From Lumbricus rubellus (lineage: Eukaryota > Annelida > Clitellata > Crassiclitellata > Lumbricidae), in assembly GCA_945859605.1 (NCBI GenBank), contig OX243811.1, positions 60,116,044 to 60,180,043 of the forward strand: 64,000 nucleotides of DNA. Direction: 5' to 3'. Under the pieces are notes generated by a model. It was not told where the DNA came from and did no database searches. It saw nothing but the letters and a program-made list of their open reading frames with translations. Shown one piece after another: positions 50,501 to 59,029 of this stretch. The number at the start of each line of letters is the position of its first letter. Within the stretch, counting starts at the first letter, position 1. Made by a program: the position numbers and the translations under genes.

Positions 50501-53500
50501 GAAGAGGGAAAAGACTTGTGACATTTGGTGTCGTTGCGGTGAGATAACGATCCAAGTTGCAGGATAACGATCCAAGTTGCAGGATAACGATCCAAGTTGC
50601 AGGATAACGATCCAAGTTGCAGGAGAACGATCGTAGTTACGAACGGAGGGATTCTATTCAATCAACAGACGTTGTGGAGGAACGGACGCTGTGAATTTAT
50701 CGAGGAGCCGAGCACACGGGAGAAGCAACGATACATCGAGCATCCGTACGTCAGTGAGAAACGACAACACAACGACTACGAGGTAGAAAAAACTTGCTTG
50801 TCTATTGAAGTTTGCTTAAAGAATTGAAGTCAGTCAATTGCAAACATTTGAAGAGTAGCCTACTATTTATCGACTAGCATCAGTAAAGTAAAGAAGTAAG
50901 ATGGAGAAACTTACGGAGAAAAAGCAAGCAAATATTAAGAAGATGTCTACTGATAGACTGATAAAACTGCTAATTGAAGCAGATCTAGACGCAGAAGAAG
51001 TTGAACAAATGTCGAGGGAAGAATTGATGAGAAATTTAGCCGAGGTTTGGGCTAAGAAAGAAGAAGAAGGTGCTGTCGGAGGCGCTGCGGAGAAGCCAGT
51101 GGAGAAGCCTGAGGCACCGATGTCTATGGAGGCGTTGCTGCAATTCATGATAATGAAAGAGGAGCAGCGTAAACAAGAGGAGAAAGAGCGTAAACAAGAA
51201 GAAAAAGAGAAAGAAGAGCAGCGCAGACAAGAGGAGAAAGAGCGTAAACAAGAAGAAAAAGAGAAAGAAGAGCAGCGCAGACAAGAGGAGAAAGAGCGTA
51301 AACAAGAGGAGAAAGAGCGTAAACAAGAGGAGAAAGAGAAAGAGGAGCAACGAGCGGAAAGAGCAGAAAAATTAGAAAGGATAAGACAACAAGAGATAGA
51401 CATGCAGAAGCAACAGTTCCAGCTTCAGTTAGAACAAATGAAAATAGATCGTGACGAATCAGAACGAAGAAGGATGGAGTTAATGATAGAGTACGAAAAA
51501 GCAAGAAAAAGCGATGAAGAAATACGAAAGCAGCAGATTGAGGACAAAAAGGCTCGCGAGGAAGAAAAAGAAAAGATGCGTTTACAAGAACTGGAGAGAG
51601 CAGAAGAAATTCGTCAGGAAGAATTTCAAGCCGGAAAAGACAATTTGGAAAAAGCAGAAAGAGAAAGAGAAGAGCAGATGCAGTTAGAACAAAAGAAACT
51701 TGCTATCAAGGAGGCTCAACTTAAAGAAATGGCCATTGAAAAAGAAGAACGCAGAAAGCAGTTAGAACTATTACAACAGAAGATAGAACAGGAAGAACTG
51801 CGGAGAATCGAAGATCAAGATCGACTGAAGAAGAGAGACGAAGATGATCGTAAGAGCCGAGAAGTGTCAGAACAGATTAGACTCAAAGAAAGTGAGACAA
51901 TGGTGTCCAAGATTAAGAAGATAGGTGACGCAATGAAGCATGTGTTACCGAAGATGCCGTATGATATGATGGAAGTGCCATTATATTTTGAAACAGTTGA
52001 AAATGCATTCAATAGCTTCGCTGTGGAAAAGCAATATTGGGTGAAATTGTTGTTGCCATTGATGACCCCGAGAGCGCGAACGGTATTGAATCGATTGTCA
52101 TTTGAGAATTTAGATAAATACGATGCAGTGAAAGAGCATTTGTTGAAGGAATTCAAGTTAACAGCTCGTGAGTACAGGTCAAGGTTTGCAGATGCCAAGA
52201 AGACAGCCGAAGAAACGTATACGATGTTCACGGCTAGGCTGAAGAACCTGTTGAATTATTATGTCCGAAGTAGACGAGTGGACAAAGACTACGAGAAGCT
52301 GTTTGATTTGTTAGTGGCGGATAAGCTGAAAGAATGTTTGCCACCAGGTCCACTGCAGTTTGTCTTAGCAAAAGAGGGCACAGAATGCTTGGAAGCTAGT
52401 AATGTTGCAGATCTCGCAGATATACATGTAAACAATCGGATTGGTGTGATGTTCCAAGACAAACCGAAATTTGAAGCATGGGACAATAGTCCAAAGCAAC
52501 CCAAGTGGAACAAGGATAGCAAAGACACCGGAAGCCAAGCCAAGAGTAATGATGCAAAGAAAGATGATTATTCTGGAAAGCAGTGGTCGCAAGATAAACA
52601 ACAGTCAACGTGGGACAGACAAGCCTACAATCGAACTCCGCCGCTGGGACGCCCAACAGAAAGTAATGCATCTTACACGCCGTACAACAAGTGGGAGAAC
52701 AAGGAGCAAAGAAGTTTTATCAAGAAGCGTTGCCACAATTGCAATTCTGATAAACACCTAATAAAACATTGCCAAGCACCAGGAGCGGCAAATCTGAGGA
52801 AGAACTTTAGCAGAAGTGCAGAAAATCTTCGAGTAAACCAGATACAAGTGATAAATGCACCTCCTGGTTGGGAAGAACAATGCAACCAAGAAACAGAAGT
52901 AAAGTCAGTGATGAAGTGTACGCCGCAGTTCACCATACTGAAAGAAGCGATAAAGACTACTTCCATTGCAGAAAATTGTCGAGAAACAAAAAGTAAAGAG
53001 GAGTGTCAACGCATAAAGAAAATATCGTTGCAGCATGTAAATGTGGAGATACGTGGGACTGATGGGCAGCCTGTGCAAGTCGAGGCGTTGATTGACTCGG
53101 GGACCGAGATACCAGTAATCAACGAGGAACTACTGAAAGGAACGACAGTAGAAGAAATCGGCAGAGTTCATTTGCAATGTGTAGCTGGAGAGCCGATTCC
53201 AGCTAAGTTGGTGAAAACCGAAGTGCGGATGAGCGGTCGTAACGAAGGAACAGCTACAGAGGACAGGACAATAAATATCGCGCCATATTTAACTTTAGTG
53301 TGTGCCAGCATTTCAGCAGAACTGTGTAAAGAAAATCCAGAAAAGTTCCTGCTACATCCAGAGATAATTGCAGAACTGAAAGAGGTTCCACCAATCAGTA
53401 TATTGCAAGGAGAGCTACAAGCGAATGTGACTACAAGAGCACAAAGTCGGAGAGCAGAAGTCGAAGACGGAGAAGATGAAACGATAAACGAAAGTTCGCA

Positions 53501-56500
53501 AGAAGATGACACGGAAAGCGAAGATGAACTCAGCATCCAAGATGACGAAAGAACAACATCTGAGAACAATGAAACTGAAGAAGAGATGGCTGCATGTGAA
53601 CGAAATGATAGTGAAGATTCCGGAAGCGACGCTGAACTGGAGACAAGTATGAGGGACTTGTTCACAGAGAATTCGAACGATGAAAGACAGCTGGAAGATG
53701 CGAAGAAATTCGAGGAGCAGCAGAGAAATGACGAGTCACTGAAATCGTGGTGGAGGATCGCTGAAGACCAAGGATCAGAGTTTAGCGTGGTGAATGGATT
53801 GCTGTATAAGAAGCATCAAATGCTGGATCAGCTTGTGTATCAGTTGGTGTTACCGAAAGAGAGAAGAATTCAAGTAATGGAATTAGCTCACGAGTCAGTA
53901 TTTGGCGGACACTTGGGAGAAGAGAAGACACGAGAGAGAATCAAGTTGTCCTTTGTCTGGCCAAAGATGCGTCGAGACGTGGTGAAATTTTGTAAGTCCT
54001 GTGAGAAGTGTCAGCTGAAGGCACGAAGTTTGGTGATGGATCGAGTGCCGATTACACCAATTCCAAGGGAAGATGTTCCATTCCGACGGATGACTATGGA
54101 CGTGGTAGGCCCAATAGAACCGAAGTCAGCAGCTGGGCATAAGTATTGCTTGTGCATAGTGGATTCATGTACAAGATGGCCGACAATCTTCTTGCTGAAG
54201 TCATTGACTGCTAAGGCTGTGTGCGAAGCTTTGATGAAGCTTTTCATTGACGTGGGGGTGCCGTCTGTGATCACCAGCGACAGAGGCACGAATTTTACAG
54301 CCAGTCTTACAAGAGAATTTTTGAAATTGATGGGATGCTGTCCACGATTCGATTCACCGGGGCATCCAGAGGCAGCTGGATTAGTTGAGAGATGGAATCA
54401 GACGTTCAAGAAGATGGTACATCATGTCATTGTGGAAAATCCAAGACAGTGGCATAAAATCATTCCGTTTACCGTATGGGCATTGAGAGAAGTTCCCAAC
54501 GCAACGACAGGAGTGGCACCATATCTGCTGGTGTATGGAAAAATGCCAAGAGGACCATTAACTATCTTAAAGGAAAGCTGGACCAAAGAAATAAATCTAC
54601 CGCCAAACATTGGAGTACAACCAGCAAAGTACCTGAAGAACTTAAGAGCAGACATGGAGAAAGCTTTGATATTTGCTGAGAATTGTGCAGAGGAAAAGCA
54701 AAAACAATACGCCAGTCAATACAACAAGAGGGCCAAGGATAAAGAATTCGAACCCGGAGAAAACGTCATCGTCCTGTATCCAACGTCAACCAATAAATTG
54801 ATCTCACGATGGCATGGTCCATGTACAGTGCTACAAAGAAGATCCAAGTATTCGTATCTGGTGGACATGAATGAAAACGGCCGACGAATCGTCCATGCCA
54901 ACAAAATGAGGAAGTTCATCGCAAGAACATTATCGTGTGGTCTCATCGTGGAAGAGGACGACGAATTTGGATCAGTGGTAGAGCTACCATTGAAAGAAGA
55001 CCATGCAGAGACGACACAGAAATCGCTGCAATTGGACTATGAACAGATCGGACATCTTACGAGCGAGCAACAGAAACAGCTACTGGATGTACTGAACCGA
55101 TATGCAGACAGATTTTCGGACAAACCTGGATTATGTACATTGGTAGAACACGAAGTGGTGCTGAGACCAGACTTTCGAGAGAAGGAGTTCACGGCTTATC
55201 GAATACCGTTGATATACCGCGCAGAAGTGGACAAACAAATACAAGAGATGCTGAAAGCAAACATCATTCAGCCGTCGTCGAGCAGAATGGCAAGTCCGCT
55301 GGTCATCGTCAAGAAGAAGGACGGATCCTTGAGACTCGCGTGCGACTACAGGTACGTGAATTCATATACTGAAAATTGTCGATACCCCATGCCGATCGTC
55401 AACGATGTGCTGAGCAAAGTCGGGAAATCCAAGTTTATTTCCGTCTTGGACTGTCGCAGTGCTTACTGGACTTGTCCGGTGAAGAAATCCGACCAATGGA
55501 AAACCGCATTCGTTACCCATAATGGACTGTACGAATTTACACGTGTCCCTTTTGGAATGATTAACTCTGGACGGACTTTTGTAAAAGCCATAAACATGAT
55601 TTTGCAACCGATTGATGCATTTACTGAACCCTATGTTGATGACATTGCAGTCCATTCTGATGATTGGAACATTCATTTGAAACATTTAGAATTGTTTTTG
55701 AAACAAATAAGACTGCATAATGTAACTTTGAACTTGAAGAAATGTGTGTTTGGTAAGAGTGAGGTGAAATTCATCGGTCACCTCATTGGTTCAGGGAAGA
55801 AGATGATGAATCCAGATAGGATTGACAGTTTGATTAATTTAAAAAACCCTGAAACGAAGAAGCAAGTGAAGCAAATGTTAGGATTCTTTGGTTTCTACAG
55901 ACAATTTATTTGTAATTTTGCTGAGATTGCTAAACCATTGACAGATTTAACTAGCAAGCAGACACCTGAGAACATTGTTTGGACTGAGGACCACCAGAAA
56001 TCTTTTGATTCTCTTAAAGAAATTGTTTTATCGAATGTTATTCTGTACATGTTCGAGGTTGGCAAACCATTTAATTTGTACTGTGATAGCAGTGATTTTG
56101 CTGTGGGGGCTGTGCTGTCACAAGTGGACGATGAGGGGATAGAACGTCCCGTTTCATTTATCAGCCAGAAGCTGACAGATACCCAGAGGAGATGGGCGAC
56201 GATTGAGAAGGAAGCCTATGCAATCATATGGGCTTTAAACAAATTGAAAGAAATCATTATTGGTTCCAAGATTAATGTGTTCACTGATCATAATCCTTTA
56301 GTTTATTTGACTGAGTCAATGTCGAAGTCTGCTAAGTTAGTCAGATGGTCTTTATCATTGCAAAATTTTGACATTCTGTTGAACTATAAGAAAGGAAAGT
56401 TGAATGTAGTAGCAGACTGCTTATCGAGATTGTAGTATAAGGTATTTTGTGATTGCATTTAGTATAAGAATTGTTTGTATTTAGTTTAAGCATTATACGT

Positions 56501-57588
56501 TCGCTAATTTTTGAGATTAATTAGCTCTCTTCAAAAGAAAGGAAGGAGGTAATGTCAGCTAATTTAATCAGTGCACGCCGATTGTCGTACAGCGACGTAA
56601 GTAGGCCAGGTGCAAATTGCCGCGCGGCGTCTGCACAGGTGATTGTCTGGACAGCACGTGACGTCTAGACGAGCGTACGTTAATTGTACAAGAAGGGAGT
56701 GGAAGAGAAGAAGGAGAGTTGCGTGTTGAGAGCCGTTGAGATAGGCTGTAAGAGTTGTTGTTGAGTTGCGATAGAGTAGACTGATGAAGATAGTAGTCGT
56801 GTAGTTGTTATGATAACGCAAGTGTAGTCATTGTTGTGCTGTTGCTGATCGTTTTACTTTATATCGGATTTTGGAGTATAATAAGAAGAGTTAAACACGT
56901 CGTCGTTGTTGGTTAACAAAACAGTGAAAGACTGTAGATTCTTTAACCTAGCCATTTAGCTAATGAAACAGTTATCTAGGGATAGGCCTACGCTACCACG
57001 AACTTATACGAAGAAGCTTCCGAAGAGACTGAAGGTCACACGTAGAGAAGAAGAGGGAAAAGACTTGTGACAAAATTAATTAATCAGTTAATTTTATCGG
57101 CCTACGAGTCAACCAGTTAGATATTCAGCCAGTTACTTGGTCTATCTGTTGATCAGTCGGTCAGCCTTTAACGAGGTAGCATTCAACCTTTCCTCATCAA
57201 TATATTAGTGATAATTAGTCATTCATTCATATAAATTGTAAGTCAAGCAGGTAGTTTGTTAGAGCAAATATGCCTTCCATGACTATGAAGTTGTGTTGAT
57301 GTTATAGACAGCGCATCAATTATCTGCATCAATAAATCCAATGGTAATAGTAAGGACATCTGGACAAGTGGTCAACAGGAGACAAACAACTGCAGCAGTC
57401 CATTCGTTTGGAAACCGAATTTCAAGACATCAATTAAATTATCCTACATAAACTGGTACGTGAAACAACCGGATTGTTCTGGAGGTATCAGCTTCTGTCT
57501 CCACATCTGGCCATATCAACGCTATCAATGGAACGACATGTACTGCGCTAAGACAATGTGTGTTCTCTGCGAGTACGGGCCATTCTAG
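47290..57588 (+). CDS. Lectin unit 3: secreted PAN-Ig-Ig-CTLD protein (gene span)
   Basis: Exons 47290-47598, 48291-48591, 48979-49266, 49716-49901 and 57308-57588 join in phases 0, 1, 1, 1 to give 454 codons and TAG. All boundaries are GT/AG. Intron 4 is expanded by a 7-kb LTR retrotransposon in the same orientation, yet the reading frame is intact. The CTLD is the most diverged of the array (CGGIS and PYQRYQWND regions) but keeps QPD and WND. A CR1/L2-type LINE is inserted just past the stop codon. Confidence 0.82.
48291..48591 (+). CDS. Unit 3 exon 2: first Ig-like domain
   Basis: 301 bases with two extra codons at the 3' end (EVAVHG). LECRRSSQMVEW and GGLYTCRD are conserved. Confidence 0.83.
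48979..49266 (+). CDS. Unit 3 exon 3: second Ig-like domain
   Basis: 288 bases. Like unit 1 it has FVTYMS in place of unit 2 FIACLS, so it lacks the second Ig cysteine. Confidence 0.78.
49716..49901 (+). CDS. Unit 3 exon 4: first half of CTLD
   Basis: 186 bases, starting CPDGFVPLNGSNTCYQ. The donor is GCTG/GTTGGT, weaker than in the other units. Confidence 0.78.
50004..50523 (+). repeat. 5' LTR
   Basis: TGTCAGCTAATTTAATCAG at the start and GACTTGTGACA at the end. It contains the element promoter. A TATA-like TTTACTTTATATC is at about 50304. Confidence 0.95.
50543..50642 (+). repeat. 20-bp tandem repeat in the retrotransposon leader
   Basis: Four perfect copies of GATAACGATCCAAGTTGCAG (50543-50622) and one degenerate copy follow the LTR by 19 bases. 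They lie next to the expected primer-binding site (TGGTGTCGTTGCGGTG begins at 50526) and could be part of the packaging or priming region. Confidence 0.9.
50901..56435 (+). CDS. Gag-Pol polyprotein (Gag-PR-INT-RT-RH order)
   Basis: The protein is 1844 aa in a single frame. Residues 80-330 are a long charged coiled coil with repeats of KQEEKEKEEQRRQEEKE type. A retroviral-type Gag region follows, then a CCHC knuckle (611-624). Protease has IDSGTE (D732). Integrase comes next: the H-H-C-C finger at about 996-1040, then D in TMDVVG (about 1062), D in ITSDRGTNF (about 1127) and E in LVERWN (about 1163). RT (about 1410-1620) has YVDD, and RNase H (about 1720-1844) starts at YCDSSDFAVGA. Integrase before RT is the copia-like order known in gypsy elements only from the Gmr1-like group. 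No frameshift separates gag from pol. Confidence 0.95.
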   Translation: MEKLTEKKQANIKKMSTDRLIKLLIEADLDAEEVEQMSREELMRNLAEVWAKKEEEGAVGGAAEKPVEKPEAPMSMEALLQFMIMKEEQRKQEEKERKQEEKEKEEQRRQEEKERKQEEKEKEEQRRQEEKERKQEEKERKQEEKEKEEQRAERAEKLERIRQQEIDMQKQQFQLQLEQMKIDRDESERRRMELMIEYEKARKSDEEIRKQQIEDKKAREEEKEKMRLQELERAEEIRQEEFQAGKDNLEKAEREREEQMQLEQKKLAIKEAQLKEMAIEKEERRKQLELLQQKIEQEELRRIEDQDRLKKRDEDDRKSREVSEQIRLKESETMVSKIKKIGDAMKHVLPKMPYDMMEVPLYFETVENAFNSFAVEKQYWVKLLLPLMTPRARTVLNRLSFENLDKYDAVKEHLLKEFKLTAREYRSRFADAKKTAEETYTMFTARLKNLLNYYVRSRRVDKDYEKLFDLLVADKLKECLPPGPLQFVLAKEGTECLEASNVADLADIHVNNRIGVMFQDKPKFEAWDNSPKQPKWNKDSKDTGSQAKSNDAKKDDYSGKQWSQDKQQSTWDRQAYNRTPPLGRPTESNASYTPYNKWENKEQRSFIKKRCHNCNSDKHLIKHCQAPGAANLRKNFSRSAENLRVNQIQVINAPPGWEEQCNQETEVKSVMKCTPQFTILKEAIKTTSIAENCRETKSKEECQRIKKISLQHVNVEIRGTDGQPVQVEALIDSGTEIPVINEELLKGTTVEEIGRVHLQCVAGEPIPAKLVKTEVRMSGRNEGTATEDRTINIAPYLTLVCASISAELCKENPEKFLLHPEIIAELKEVPPISILQGELQANVTTRAQSRRAEVEDGEDETINESSQEDDTESEDELSIQDDERTTSENNETEEEMAACERNDSEDSGSDAELETSMRDLFTENSNDERQLEDAKKFEEQQRNDESLKSWWRIAEDQGSEFSVVNGLLYKKHQMLDQLVYQLVLPKERRIQVMELAHESVFGGHLGEEKTRERIKLSFVWPKMRRDVVKFCKSCEKCQLKARSLVMDRVPITPIPREDVPFRRMTMDVVGPIEPKSAAGHKYCLCIVDSCTRWPTIFLLKSLTAKAVCEALMKLFIDVGVPSVITSDRGTNFTASLTREFLKLMGCCPRFDSPGHPEAAGLVERWNQTFKKMVHHVIVENPRQWHKIIPFTVWALREVPNATTGVAPYLLVYGKMPRGPLTILKESWTKEINLPPNIGVQPAKYLKNLRADMEKALIFAENCAEEKQKQYASQYNKRAKDKEFEPGENVIVLYPTSTNKLISRWHGPCTVLQRRSKYSYLVDMNENGRRIVHANKMRKFIARTLSCGLIVEEDDEFGSVVELPLKEDHAETTQKSLQLDYEQIGHLTSEQQKQLLDVLNRYADRFSDKPGLCTLVEHEVVLRPDFREKEFTAYRIPLIYRAEVDKQIQEMLKANIIQPSSSRMASPLVIVKKKDGSLRLACDYRYVNSYTENCRYPMPIVNDVLSKVGKSKFISVLDCRSAYWTCPVKKSDQWKTAFVTHNGLYEFTRVPFGMINSGRTFVKAINMILQPIDAFTEPYVDDIAVHSDDWNIHLKHLELFLKQIRLHNVTLNLKKCVFGKSEVKFIGHLIGSGKKMMNPDRIDSLINLKNPETKKQVKQMLGFFGFYRQFICNFAEIAKPLTDLTSKQTPENIVWTEDHQKSFDSLKEIVLSNVILYMFEVGKPFNLYCDSSDFAVGAVLSQVDDEGIERPVSFISQKLTDTQRRWATIEKEAYAIIWALNKLKEIIIGSKINVFTDHNPLVYLTESMSKSAKLVRWSLSLQNFDILLNYKKGKLNVVADCLSRL
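56553..57072 (+). repeat. 3' LTR
   Basis: Matches the 5' LTR apart from one base. A polypurine tract AAAAGAAAGGAAGGAGGTAA directly precedes it at 56533-56552, as needed for plus-strand priming. Confidence 0.95.
57308..57588 (+). CDS. Unit 3 exon 5: second half of CTLD
   Basis: 281 bases. The acceptor GATGTTATAG is the only one that gives the phase needed. It encodes KDIWTSGQQETNNCSSPFVW, KQPDCSGG, YQWNDMYC and CVLCEYGPF, ending TAG at 57586-57588. Confidence 0.78.
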
Positions 57589-57700
57589 GAATACAACATT
57601 GCTTTTTGACTATGACAATTAAACGTAGTTGCTCCTTGTCCATTTTAGAACATCGCGTACCTGATAGTCTAAAAACTAATACAGTAGGCCCTACTGATGC
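57558..57700 (+). repeat. Long target-site duplication, left copy
   Basis: 143 bp starting GTGTGTTCTCTGCGA and ending CTACTGATGC. It includes the last codons and stop of lectin unit 3. It repeats at 58892-59029. Confidence 0.88.
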
Positions 57701-58853
57701 GCTAAGACCATGTGCGGCTTTTGATACTGTGGATCATCATATACTTCATAAGCGCTTATCAACCTCGTTTGGTCTTTCTGGAAACTTTCTCGACTGGCTT
57801 GGTTCCTTCCTCCACGACCGTTCCTTCTCTGTGGTCTACGGGTCTGCCAGAACTCCATGGGCTCCTGCCCCATTTGGCCTGCCCCAGGGTTCTGTCCTGG
57901 GCCCACTTTTGTATATTATTTATACGGCTGACCTCGATTCTCTCCTTGCTGCTTCTTCTGTCCTTAGCCAATCCTACGCGGATGACCTGCAAGCGTATCT
58001 GCACTGTTCTGCGCTGGCAGCCACTTTCACTTTTCGAGTCATGAGCCGGGCAATGGAGGCTCTGGAAGCCTGGATGTCATCCAATCGCCTGCGACTCAAC
58101 TCCTCTAAAACCCAATTTATCTGGTTTGGCACACGCCAACAGCTCGCCAAAATTGACCTGGAAGTTCTTGCCCAGGAATTCCCTCAGTTCACCTTCTCTT
58201 CCTCTGTCCGGGACCTTGGTGTCACTTTGGACCAAGAGCTTACTTTCACGCGGCATATCAACTTGCTATGCCGCAGCTGCTATTACCAATTGCGTCAGCT
58301 TAGAGTGGTGCTCCGCTCCTTAACTTTCAGCGCTGCCTTAACGCTTATCTACTCTTTCGTTGTCTCACGTTTAGACTATTGCAGCGCCCTCTATGTGGGT
58401 CTGCCGGTGACTCAGGTTGGGTGCTTGGATCGGGTCTTGCGCTCTGCGGCACGCCTTGTCGGTCGCATCCCAAAATTCGGCCATGTCACTGACTATATGC
58501 GGGATGTCCTGCACTGGCTCCCTTTCTCACAAAGGGTCACTTACCGTATATCTTCCTTGGTCTGGCGCTGTCTCGCGGGGGTGGCCCCTGTCTATTTACA
58601 GGAGCTCTGTTGCTCCACCCTGAGCGTCCAGCGCCGTGGCTCTCTTCGCTCTTCTAAGCAGGCTGAGCTTCTTGTCCCCCGGTCGCGCACTTCTATTGCG
58701 CAGCGCCGTGCCTTTTCTGTTGTTGGCCCTGCAACCTGGAATGGGCTCCCCGTGGAACTACGTCTAATACCTCGAGCCTTTGAGACTACGTTCTACTCTG
58801 CTCTTAAGACTGTTCTCTTTAGCCGTGGCTGGGTCGGGAGCGCTTCTGAGTAG
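57701..58853 (+). pseudogene. LINE reverse transcriptase fragment (CR1/L2-type)
   Basis: The open frame enters the element as CAAFDTVDHHILHKRL (motif A) and continues with LPQGSVLGPLLYIIY (motif B), QSYADDLQ (motif C) and the typical thumb and C-terminal phrases DLGVTLDQELTF, SRLDYCSALY, LHWLPFSQRVTYRI and TWNGLPVELR, to TAG at 58851-58853. About 384 residues remain. Endonuclease and the first part of RT are missing, and no start codon belongs to it. The frame happens to stay open upstream to 57558 through non-element sequence. Confidence 0.88.
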
Positions 58854-58891
58854 ATATTCTTGAAGAGGCGCTATATAAATGCCTGAAATGA
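57701..58891 (+). mobile_element. 5'-truncated CR1/L2-type LINE
   Basis: The element begins within RT motif A and ends CTATATAAATGCCTGAAATGA, a 3' end style of CR1/L2 elements. It is flanked by direct repeats of about 140 bp, unusually long for target-primed integration. At the 5' junction, GCTAAGACCATGTG copies sequence lying just upstream of the left duplication (GCTAAGACAATGTG at 57547), which suggests filler copied from the target. Confidence 0.8.
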
Positions 58892-59029
58892 GTGTGTTCT
58901 CTGCGATTACGGGCCATTCTAGGAATACAACATTGCTCTTTGACTATGACAATTAAACGTAGTTGCTCCTTGTCCATTTTAGAACATCACGTACCTGATA
59001 GTCTAAAAACTAATAGGCCCTACTGATGC
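58892..59029 (+). repeat. Long target-site duplication, right copy
   Basis: 138 bp. It differs from the left copy by a 5-bp deletion (CAGTA) and about three substitutions, so the LINE insertion is older than the LTR element. Confidence 0.88.

Larger units (their letters stand above)
50004..57072 (+). mobile_element. Gmr1-like Ty3/gypsy LTR retrotransposon, intact
   Basis: Two 520-bp LTRs (50004-50523 and 56553-57072) begin TG and end CA, and AAATT is duplicated at 49999-50003 and 57073-57077. By eye the LTRs differ at one position (T/C near 50300 and 56849), so the insertion is young. It has one uninterrupted gag-pol frame with integrase placed before reverse transcriptase. It lies in intron 4 of lectin unit 3, in the sense direction. 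Confidence 0.96.

Noticed and set aside
50543..50642. CRISPR-like direct repeats
   Set aside because: The units are contiguous without spacers, lie in the leader of an LTR element, and the genome is eukaryotic.
50867..53665. Long antisense frames opposite Gag-Pol
   Set aside because: They mirror the purine-rich coiled-coil coding sequence and disappear outside it.
57558..57700. Upstream 48 codons of the CR1/L2 open frame as part of the LINE protein
   Set aside because: This part is the duplicated lectin 3' end and flank, present again at 58892-59029, so it is host sequence that happens to stay open.
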